Assembly: GCA_038496675.1 (NCBI GenBank)
Contig: CM076671.1
Location: 8,456,775 to 8,520,774 of the forward strand
DNA: 64,000 nt
Source of the DNA: Rachycentron canadum
Taxonomy: Eukaryota > Chordata > Actinopteri > Carangiformes > Rachycentridae
Reading direction: 5' to 3'
Position numbers and translations under genes: made by a program. Shown piece by piece: positions 22,301 through 34,300 of the stretch. How positions within the stretch are numbered: position 1 is the first letter of the stretch; the number at the start of each line of letters is the position of its first letter. The notes under the pieces are model-generated. The model saw only the letters and a program-made list of their open reading frames with translations. It ran no database searches and was not told where the DNA came from.

Positions 22301-25300
22301 TTCTACCTGCCCTCGGGGGTGTCGAGGTCAGGCGGCCCAGCAGGGTTCACCGGTACCGTCCCTGGATTGGGAGATAACACCACTGAGCGGGTTCGCCAGG
22401 AGGACTCCATGCAAGGCAAGAAGAGCTCCAGCACAGGGGACATCCGGGAGGAGGAGGCTGAAGGTCTGCGGCGCCGCCTCTCGCTCCCAGGACTCCTCTC
22501 ACAGGGTAGATACGCTGTTCACCTCTTATCCTCCTCCTATTCCATGCTGCGTAAGTACACCTTACGCATGTGCAGGTTGCTGTCGATGTGTATGAGTCTG
22601 CGCTTCATCGTCCAGCTTGTGATCAATGCTGAAGTCATTGTGGCATGCTCTGTCCACAGTTAAGTCTTTAATGTCAATGCCATTTGCAGAAGAAGAAATG
22701 TGATGAAAGGCACCATTTTTCTTTGTTATTATTTCTCCCCTCACACTTACATCTCCTCAAAACTGACACCTTAATAAAACTGCATGTCGTGGTGCAGGCG
22801 TCAAGCTTTGTTTCGTACCTTGTGCTTGTGAGTCTTGGTCTTGTTTGAGCCATTTTAGCCCGTCTGAATGGTTGCCTTTGTGTGATCAAAAACACAGAGG
22901 AATGCAGATTGAATTTTTTTTTTTTTTTTGGCTCCAACGTTGTTAATCTGCCTCCACTGGTCAAAGGTGACAGAAACACAGGTGCCACTTTACTTTGCAA
23001 CTGTCTTTGAAGTGGTCACCCATTCTTTGCCTTTCCTCTGGTCAGGAAAACATTGGAGGGCGTGGAAGGATTTTGCAGATTTAACAGAGCAGAATGAAAC
23101 TTTTGGGTGTTAATAAAGAGATGAGAGAGAAAGGAGAGCTTTGGGCATTGTGGGATAGGCTTTAGCTTCTGTGTGACCCCTGAATAGAAATAATCAGGTG
23201 TTGAAAACGAGTAGATGGATGGAGTTTCCCCCGTCTAACGTCATTTCTGTCATTCCTCACAGATCATTTGCTCTGGATTTCATCATCTGCTTTTGCGCTG
23301 ACCTCTATGTGGGTTTTATGAATGTCAGGTTTCAAGGCTGAAAGATCAGGTTTGATGAGGAAATTAGGAGACAAATCGTGAAAACTCTCACACAAGGTTA
23401 AAATAAAAAGTCCATTGTGTTCACTGTGTTAGACACAGGAGGAGTCAAAATCAAATCCATAAGCAAGTACAGCCTGGATATTGATTATGTTTATACTTCA
23501 TACACCAAATACATTGGTGGATTATAGCAGATGTGGCTGAGGAGTCGTGACATGCTGTTATTAATAAACGCTGGATATTATGTCTCACCCAGTGTGTCTG
23601 TGTCCTTTGGGTGACCAGATGGCTCCCTGCCGGAGGCTGTGAAGATGTGTGATTGTGCTTTCACTTATGTTTAAGACAGTAAATTAGCTGTTGTGTCCTT
23701 CAGTCCTCTAGTTTCCAGCAATTTTGTTTCTGCACATCCACAAATAACACCTCTCTAAGTAAACTGGTTCCTAAACTGATACTATTTTGATTGTCAGTCA
23801 TTGATCCTGGTCAAGTTTCCTATTTTTTAATTGGATTAAAACAACATAAAGACATATGAGATGTCATACGTTGGAGCTGACTGACACTTTGGCCTGATGA
23901 GCATTACATGTTTTTTTTACTTCCTCCTTTTACTAAATTGGGTTAACCTGAATCTTACTCACACGGAAACACTTGCTTGTTTTTCTTTCCCACAAGTGCT
24001 TCTCCCTTGTTTGAGAAACATTGGTCATTGTGACAAAGAGCTGATTTTACAAAAACAATAATTCAAATTAGTTTAGAGTCTTGATGCTTTTATTTCTTTT
24101 CATTAGACTGTACCACCATGATGTTCAGGAGCAAAAGATTCTCCTGAAAGAAGAAAACAAGTGGATTTCTCTCCTTCTTTTGCTCTCCCTCCCTCCTTTA
24201 TCAGTGTTTGTTCTGTGTGCTGGCTGCAGGCTTCTGCACGTTGTTTGTCTGCTCTTTGACGGCATGTATTCGACTGATGTAATCCGATCTGAATGTCACC
24301 CATGTCTCTGCAGGCGTGCGCTCATTTTGATAACACTCATTGATTCATGCTGGACTTTGTGTTTTGGTCACTTTGGTCTTGAAAACAAGCCCACATTTCA
24401 TAAATTTACAAAGGAATAACTAACCCCGTTTCACCTTCCTGACCATCTGTGCTGTTCTGTGTTAGCTAATATAATCTTCTTTAAAGAGTCTAGAGACTAG
24501 AGTAGATGAAATCTATTCAGTGGCTCAGCTTTGTTTTTCCTTAATGAGGTGACTTAATTGTGTGTTTGCAGTGGAGAAGGAAAAAAGAAAAATCCACTAA
24601 GGAAGTGCTGTTTTCTTTTTTCTGCGTTCAGTGTCCCCACGGCTGCTGAGGAAAGCTGGCCGCCCCAGGATGCGTGCAATTGCCCTCACCCCGCTGGGAG
24701 GGGCCGTCCCTGAGGCCCAGGAAGTGCTGCCCACGCTGCAGACGGAGGTGTGGAGCTGGGGCCACAGCGAGCACGGACAGCTGGGACATGGAGACAACCT
24801 GGCCAGGTAGGATGCAGTCTGTCAGTGATGCATTATGACACGCCACAGGGGAAGAAATTGGGCAGAGAGGATTAAAACAAGGGACTCATGAAGACGTCAT
24901 GTCATCTTGACAAACAGCAACAAACACTCAACGTCATTAAAAACAAATTTCAAGCTTTATATATATGTTTACGATGAATGTAAGGCCAAACGATTTGTCC
25001 GTGCTAGGAAATAGTTTGACGACACTGATGTGTCTCAATTCTATAACATACACAGGTTTGTGTAAAAGCTGTTGTGGCCTTTTAAAATGTGCTATTAGTC
25101 TCTAACAGCAGTGGTGTGTCTGTTTGCAGGTTACAGCCGCTGTGCATCAAGAGTCTGAACAACAAGGAGGTGGTGCGGGTGGCGGCTGGCGGTCATCATT
25201 CCCTCGCTGTGACCGCTCAGTCTCAGGTCAGTCACAGCTCAGTTGTTTTACCTGTTAAACGTTGTACATGCCTACATCAGTGTGTGCTCCTTTCTTCAAG

Positions 25301-28300
25301 GTGTTTTCATGGGGCAGCAACTGCTCCGGTCAGCTCGGACACATGGACTCACCCAGCACAGTCCCCCGCCTTGCAAAGGTGAGGAAACCACCTCCCATTT
25401 AGCTGTACTCACTCACATAAAGCCTGGATGTTTGTGTTTTATTATTATTATTAATATTTTTTTCGCATCTGAACTCTTTTTGCCTCCTCATGCAGCTGTC
25501 AGAGGGCATCCGGGTGTGGGACGTGAGTGCTGGAGAAAGACACACCCTCCTCCTTGCAGACGGGGACTGTATCCAGCCCATCATCTATTACAGTGGGCAG
25601 CAGGTGAAAGAGGGGGAGGAGGAGAGTCAGGCCAAGGAGCCGGGGCATCAGGAAGAGCAACAGGAAGAGGAGGAGCGAGCAGGGGGCTACACCCCACAGC
25701 CTGTACTACTGCCCTTCTGCATGAACGTAAGGACAAATTAACCAGTAGTTTTTAATTACAGATTCTTAATAGAATCACCACTGAGCTCAAATTCATTATT
25801 TTAATCAAATTAGAGAATTAAAACACACAAAAGTACCAGTACAACCTGAGCTTCAGATAGATACTTTATTTATCCCCTCAGGGAAATTCAGGTGTAAAGC
25901 AGCGCATTAGTAGTGATGATAATCGTTAATAAATAAACATAAAAGAATAATTAGAATAGTCCAGTTTCTAAGCCACTTCCTTTGGCTGAGGTGTTTAACA
26001 GATAACAGTGGGGATGAAGGATCTTCTGAACCTCTCAGCCCTGTGAGATGACACGTTGGCTGCAGCTGTAGCTACTTCTCGGTGCTGTAAGGATGTTGTT
26101 GGGGGGGCGGTTGATATTGTCCAGGATGTCCTGCATCTTTCAGTGCAGTGTCTCTCCACGACAGTCATGAGAGAGTCCAGACTCCTGCCAAGCACAGACC
26201 CAGCCTTTTTATCCAGCTTGTCCAGACTTCTTGTGCTCTTGTCTGTCATGCTGCTGCCCCAGAATAAAAAAAGGAGACTGTCCACTATAGTCTGATACAA
26301 CATGTGCAGCATTTCACTGCAGATGTCAAAGGACCTGAGCCTCCTGAGGAGAAAGAGCTGGCTCTGACCTTTCTGGGCGATAGCATCCGTGTGCCCACCT
26401 CAAAATCCTCACCTCGAATATTGATTGGCTGAAAAGTCAGTGACCATCTCCTTGGTCCAAGCTCCACTTCTACTTGCTACAACAGTGAAATGCTGCTTGA
26501 CCAATGACGTATTAAAACTATTTTTACTTTAGATTTCGCTGCTAACATGTTTTTACTTCTTAAATAGGATTTGAATGCAGGACTTGTACTTAGTGAAATA
26601 CACTACACACTACAAACCTCTGCCTCAATCCACAGGATGTTTCCAGATGCTTCAGTTAGATCATTCAGGGTGAGTGTGTATTTCCTTTATGTTGTGTTTT
26701 CCAGCTGGGTTATGTCAGCAGTGTGTTTGCCGGTGGCCGTCGATGCGTGGCACTCTCAGACAGGAACGTGATGGGCTTCATCGCCAGCCTCCACGAGCTG
26801 GCCGCAGCTGAGAGGAAGTCCTACAGCAAGCTGTGTAACATTAAGACGCAGATTATACGCCCCCTGCTGGAGCTGGGTATGTGTGACACAAAGGCAGAAA
26901 AACACTGAGATAAGTGGGAGAAGTTGAGTTTCTGGATCATCTCACGTACCGTTTTGACCATCTGTGTCATTTTTCACTTAAGCTTCAGCTGAATTTGTTC
27001 TGCTTGTGTCCTCTCTTTCTGCAGAGTCTCTGAGCTCAGCCCTCGGCCAGGTGACCTTCGGGCTCCTGCAGACGCTGGCAGGCCGTTTCAGCCTCCTGTG
27101 TCACCTGACAGGGCAGCACGCCACCAGCCTGACAGCCAACCTGCGCCGTGGTCGTGATGTGAAAAGTCTGCACATCCTCGACCATACAAGCATCTTCCTC
27201 AACTCTTATACTGAGTAATATAAATAGATTAACAAAAAACTACTGATTAGTGCCTGGTTGTCTGTATGATAAGACTTGTCTTTTTTCGTGCCCAGGTACT
27301 GCAGCTCTTTAGGCAACTTCCAGGTGATGGGAGGTTTCCAGGCCCTGACCAAGCCCTCGCTGTGAGTACACACAAATCCACAAAAGTTTATATGAGGAGC
27401 AAAATAGATTCTAAATGTGAGGAAACAATTGTTAATCTGAATTTTCAATAACAAGTGATGATTCTCTTTGAAGAGATTTCTTCGGGAAGAGTCCTGAGCT
27501 GCTCCAGAAGCTGTCAGAGTGCAGCGAGGAGAACCCAACCATGGCCGAACTCCTGGTGGCGCTCTTCTACCTCCCGAGCCGAAACCTTCATGAGTACGGA
27601 CGGTTGCTGCTGAAACTGGCCACATGCTTCGAAGTGGTAGGGGAAACAAACACAGACTTCATTGAAGTCTCAGGGGAAAGTTATCATTTTAATCATCACA
27701 ATCAAATCTTGCCCATTATATATGTAGTTTTCCATTTTTAAGATTCAGGATTCTGTTATTTATATAAAGTAATTTAACTCTTTGTCTTGAAAGTAACATT
27801 TATGTTCAACAGTAATATTTATAAAATAGTAAATTCTTAATGATTTCAAAAGAAATACTCATTTGGAATAAATTAAATGATTTATTCCATACTAATCAAA
27901 TTGTAGGGTTTTCTGGGAAACCGCTACTGATCTATTTTCTTTTAATTGATTAACTGATTAATAGCTTCAACCTTTCTAGGACTCAATAATTACATCCTAG
28001 TGTCTTATTTGTTTGGAAGCTTGTGACCTGTAAAACAAATTTTTGCCCAATATAAAGATTTGTTAAAATTTCTTATTAATGGATATTAAGACACATTTAT
28101 TGACAAATCAACAGAATTTGACCTTGTTTGAAAAACCACATGGTATGTTTCACTTTAGATGTTTTTGTGTGTTGTCAGTGCTCCAGTGACTACCAGAGGC
28201 TGCAGGACAGCTGCTCCAGGTTTGAAGCTCTGGCCCTCCAGCTGAAGAGAAAACGAAAGGAGGCCGAGTACACGTTTCACTTCTGGAAGAGCTTCCCTGG

Positions 28301-31300
28301 CAAAATGACGGTAAACTCACTGAGTGTATGTGTTTCTTGTTATTACCACCAAGCACATACTTCACATTGAGTCCATCGAGGTGTCACATGATGTCACAGG
28401 TTGCTGAATGGTGTCATTGTGTGCCATCAGGACTCTCTGAGGAAGCCTCACCGCCGGCTGATCTGCGAGAGCAGCAACAAGGCTCTGACCCTGCAGAACG
28501 CCGGGAGGTTCTCCGTCAACTGGTTCATCCTTTTCAACGACGCTTTGGTCCACGCACAGGTTTGCTCCACACACACACTCCTTTACTTCATCTGGCTGTT
28601 TCACGGTCTTTTAAAGCCGCCATACTTGAGACAGTGTAACCTGGTGTGTTTCAAGCTTTTGTGTGTGCTTGCCTTCGTGCTGTCAGGGCGTGGCGCCTTG
28701 TAAAAATCTTGTAAGTATGCAGCCAGAAGTAAATGTCAGCATAGAGACTCCCAACTTTCCCTTTGTCCCGCTCTTCTTCTTCTTCTTTATATGTGTGTGT
28801 GAAGGCCTTAGGGCTCTGTGTCATAAGATTTAGTTAAAACTGAGTCACATTTAAACACATGACAAAGACACTGCAACACACACACACACAGATAGGTCAG
28901 AGATAATTATGAATAATGGCTGTAGTGTCAGCAGATATTTAGGATTTGCTTTATCTTCTAGGATGAATCATTAAACTTTCTAGAAATTAATAATTTTGAT
29001 GATCATCAATGTTTTCTTTAAGCTAACAAACAGCAAATTCTAATTCTTTATAAATTCTTTGTAAAGAACAGCGGCAGATCCCTTGGTCAATACAAAGTCA
29101 TGCTGTAAAGCAACTTATTTCCATTTTTACAGAAATCCCAACCTTTCTACAGACAATGAATGTATATATAAATAAAAAGGTACACATGTAGAATATCTCC
29201 ACCCGACGCAGAGATGCATGAAGTGTTGGGTTTAAAAATATTTCGTCAATTTAAACAGAATATGTAAGAAGCTGCCAGACAGTGAAGCTGAAAGAGAGTT
29301 TTACAATCTGTACATACAATTGCAGCTTCAAATTTTTGGTTTTCCTTTAGTTGGCTCAGCACTGTGATGAAACCCAAAGCTTGAAACTACAACAATGACC
29401 CTGTCTTATCTCTAGTGGTTTGACAGATAGACTCAGTGATACCCAGCCCTATCCCTGCCTTCACTCTGCCTGCTCTTTACCTGTGGGGGACTGCACTGGA
29501 GGATGATCTGGCTATAACCAAGGCTCATTTATTTATTTTATTTCTGATCTTATTCCCTTTTTGCCGCATTGCAATTTTTAAAATCCAATCCATGCAGAAA
29601 CCTTGTTCCATCTTCTTTGAGTATTTATTCTGTTAAGACCTTGGTGTGTAAACAGAGGCTGAACCAAAGGACAGAATAAATACTCTGCAGGATACCCCCT
29701 TCTGCCCTTTCAATCTGTAGAAGTGCACTTCCTGGTTCATGTCTCCAGAGCAGTTCCCTTCCTGTTTGTCTCCCTTTCGTCCCATTTTCATCCTTGCACG
29801 TTCTCCCCTCTCTCTTCTAGTCTGCACCATCTTGTGGTTGTTTTTGCACATTTAGGTCACTATATGTCTTTTATTTACTGTGTCACTCCTGCCTTGACTC
29901 TCCATCGTTCTGTCATTATCCAGTTATCTAATAGTTAGGGCTCTTTGAATATATTTGACTATGTGGCTAAAAATCAGGTTTGCTCATTTAAATCAGAGCT
30001 GCTGAAATCTTAGCTGTGAGAGTAGTAACTGACTCGTCTTGTGACGTGAACCCGTACAACTGTATGAAAGAGGAGCAGGGTGTTGGTTAGAAAGAGCATG
30101 CATGTGCAGCACATGTTGTCTTGCATGACTGGCCCTGGTGTCCTTAAGGTTAATCTTGAAGAATATGCAGTATTGTTTCTCCAAAATTAGCTAGAATGTG
30201 CTTCTTTTTTTTTTTTTTTTTTTTTGAAGCAACTCACACTTGAAATCAAAAACGTGCATTGAGCTACTTTAACCAAACACACAGCTAAAGCAAAGGAAAA
30301 TTTTGAAAAAGAAAAATGAAAACTGAAGACTCAGTCCTCTGCTGATCCTGTTCCCTTGTCTTTCTAAACACTCAACTTCTCTTTTCTCTCCTCTGTCTTC
30401 CTCCCTCCATCTCTTCCCATTTCCATTTTTTTTTTGGCCCTGTCTTTCCTCTGCTCCAGTTCTCCACCCATCACGTCTTCCCCTTGGCCACGCTGTGGGT
30501 GGAGCCGATCCCAGAGGAGAACACTGGCACGTGAGTTTCAATCGTCAACTGTCTCATCCAGATCTTGCAAAGTTTGGGGAAAAGTAATATGTCAATGTAC
30601 AAAATCAAAAATTATACTGACTGTGCTAAACTGTAAATACTCTTAATGTTACGCACACTACAACTGGAACTGCAACAATTAGTCTGTGAATTGTTCATCG
30701 ACAGAAAGTTGACCTGCAACTATTTAGATCGATCAATTAATGATGGAGTTTTGCTTGAACACTGACTAATCAATTATTGAATTATGATAATCAGAGATTT
30801 TAATGATCAAATAGCTAATTTCTTATTTTCTTGGATTTATTCATTTTAAATGTTTTTTTTTTCCTTGTTTTCTTATGTGAATATCCCCAATGCAGTCACA
30901 TCTTATATTATTGTTATGTGCCATATATTTAATTTGTAGTATTCTCTCTGTTTTCCTTGCGTAAAACTCAACTGTGTATGTGTGTTTGTAGATATGGTTT
31001 AAAGGTGATCACACCAGAGGAGACGTTCACTCTGCTGGCTTCCTCTGCCATGGAGAAGGTATACCATCTTTAATGCTGCTGACAGACCACACAGACATTG
31101 TGCTCGCCTCAAAACTGCATTTCCATTTGGTAGAAAGTGGATTACATTTTAAAAGCAGGTGTGAATTCATTCCCAGGCCAAGTGGCTTCGCTCTATCAAC
31201 CAGGCGGTGGACCAGGCCCTGAGTGGGGCCGGGCAGGACACAGCGTCAATCGGCTCAGGGCCGGGGCAAAAGTTGGAGCCTCCTATCTCCAGGTCGGCCT

Positions 31301-34300
31301 CCTACACTTTTTATAAGGACGGACGTCTGAAAGAAGCACGGTATGAAGGCCGCTGGCTCACCGGGAAACCCAATGGCAGGTAGGCGACACACATTGTCAC
31401 ACCCTGTCGACAGAGAATTTTAAATATTGATGTGTATTGTGGTTGAAATTAATTATGTTTTCCAGGGGAGTGTTAAAATGGCCTGATGGGCGAATATACA
31501 CAGGAGAGTTCAAGAACGGACTGGAAGATGGGTGAGTGTTGTCATTTTCTTTCATGAGTCAGGATTATCTGAAATGTTTTGTTTTGTTTTTAAAGCTTCT
31601 GTTTCTTGTTTCTTTTGTGTAGCTTCGGTGAATTTGTCGCTCTCACTAAAACGCTCAACAAGAACGATCACTATCAAGGTCAATGGAGAGATGGCAAGAT
31701 GCACGGCCTGGGGACTTACAGGTGAGTTTGTGTGGGAATAGTTTCACCACATAGTTTTAATGAAAGTACAGAGAACAATAATGGTGATTTAAAAAATAAA
31801 AATGCAGGCAGGTAAAATGAGCCAAGTAGGTTATGCATTCAGTTTCCTAGCTGACACTCAAAGTGTAAATGGAAAGAGTTTTCATCTAATTCATATTTCT
31901 TGGATCTGGAGCTTATCCTGAAGTCAGCTTCGTCAGTCTCAGTGTGGCTTTCTTATGAATGTAGTCAGTATTCTCATGACATTGAGGTGGTTGTCAGTCA
32001 CTGTTCCACTGTTGTCGCCTGGAGGGGCATTTTATTTCCAGTCACAGAGCAAGTCTCACAAAACAGCACAGTGGTTTTTGAAACGATTAGACAGGATTTC
32101 ACATGTCTCAAAATCTATCACAACAGCATTTTTTTCAGTTTTTCTCTGGTTCCAGCTTTTCAAATCTATATATATGGTGGTTTTCTTCTTCTATGATAGT
32201 AACAGAATATTTTTCATTTTTATGTTACTGTTGAGGCAAATACAGCAACTGATTATTCATATTAATTTGTATTGAAAATTATTGATAATCTCCACAGGGA
32301 CTACAGTGATTTTCAAATTATGATTTTTTTTTACAGCTAATGAGAGGAAACCCCTCAGTACTGAATTACAGATTTGCATGAAAAAAAGCTTTTAGCTTAG
32401 CTAAAAGAGAATTACAGAGAGTTTAGGCCAGCAGGACTCGAAGCTGAGAATAAACACCCTTTGTCTGTCTGCAGGTACGCCAGTGGTGAAGTTTACGATG
32501 GATCCTTCCAGGACGGCATGCGACACGGCCATGGCATGCTGCGCAGCGGCAAGCTCAACACCTCCTCCCCCAGTGTCTTCATCGGCCAGTGGCTACATGA
32601 CAAGAAGACCGGCTACGGAGTCTTTGACGATATCACTAAGTACGCTCGCCGCCACTGTCAGATGTGTTCAATCTGTACCTTTGCTGACAGCTTTACTTGT
32701 CAGTCTAGTCTGTGTCAACTCTTAATTGGCGTTTAATTGGCTGTTTGTTTGTTTTCTGATCAGAGGAGAAAAATACATGGGCATGTGGCAGGACCACCTG
32801 CGGCAGGGCACAGGCGTCGTCGTCACCCAGTTCGGCCTGTACTACGAAGGAGCATTCAAAGATAATAAGATGACGGTAACAACTTCAGTCTTTGGAGTTA
32901 CATTTTCGTGTTGTGTGTTTTTAAAGAGAGATACAGGAGAGAATTGTGTGTTTTGCTCCTGAGGTGCTTCTTGTGCTCTAGGAAATCTACATTGGATTAA
33001 AAAACATGCACATTTCTAGTCACTTGCACTGAGTTTACTTAACTAGAGCTGCATCAAATAAGATTCATGATGCTTTTTTGGGTTCTGTCAAGGACTAACT
33101 AAAATATAGAGCACACTGTTCTTATACATAATATTTAAGTCCGTTAAAATTACATTAGATAAAGCTACTGTGTGTGCAGTGGCATTAGAAAAGCTTTAGT
33201 TAGTTCCCAGCTTCTCAAGTATTATTAAAGATAGAACGGTAAGAAATGAAATTTGAAAAAGGGACATAAGTTTGGAACAATTGTTGTTTTTTAGGGCACT
33301 GGGATCCTTCTGTCAGAGGACGACACGACATATGAGGGGGAATTCTCAGACGACTGGACCCTCAACGGGAAGGTGACTAAACATGAAGTCACATGCTCTG
33401 GGTTTTTTAGGTGTTTATGTTAATGTTAATGTTGTCAGTGTAATATGTGGTGGTAAACAGTTATACTTAGAAATTATACAATTTGGCTTAGAGGTTAGGG
33501 TTAGATTAGGTTCAGATATGTACCTACAGTGATTGGGGGGGGGATAAGTATCAGCAGTAAGAGTTCATGACTGGCTCCTTCTCAGGGTGTGCTGACCATG
33601 GCGAACGGCGACTACCTGGAGGGCTCCTTTGGTGGCGAATGGGGCTCCGGCCTCAAGGTGACAGGGTCCTACTTCAAACCACACCTGTTTGACACTGACA
33701 AGGACAAGACCCATGTTGTGTAAGATCACTGAAATTATCAGGGAGAAAAGAATCCTGATTTTATTTATCTGTCTGGTTCTATTGACATACTGTGTGTGTG
33801 TTTTTGTGTATGATGTTGTAGGAAGCTTGGGCGTCTGTGTGTGCGTGCAGAAGACAAGTGGCAGGCGGTGTTTGATGAGTGTTGGAGTCAGCTGGGCTGC
33901 CAGACGCCGGGCCAAGGGGAAAACTGGAAGGCCTGGGAGAACATCGCCGTGGCCCTCACCAACAGCCGACGACAGATCCAGGACAGGTAGGACAGGACAG
34001 TTTTCACATTTACCACAAAGGTGTTGAGGCTGAATTATAGCTGAAGTGTGTGTGTGTGTGTGTGTGTGTGTGTCTGTCCCAGTCCAGAGATGTTGTCACA
34101 GAGTCACAGCAGAACGCTGGAGAGTCTGGAGGTCATCCCGCAGCACGTTGGACCCATTACTATGGAGCGATTTCACACCATCCGCCTCTACCTCCTCAAG
34201 GTGAGTTCACTCACATGTCCTCACCTTCACAGAAAACGTATTCATAATTTAGGATAAAGACATATTATGTATTCCTTCCCCTAGGCGTGTGACACACCAC

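Noticed and set aside
24081..24419. 112-codon open frame in an als2 intron
   Set aside because: It lies wholly between two proven als2 exons and reads as low-complexity hydrophobic sequence without homology.
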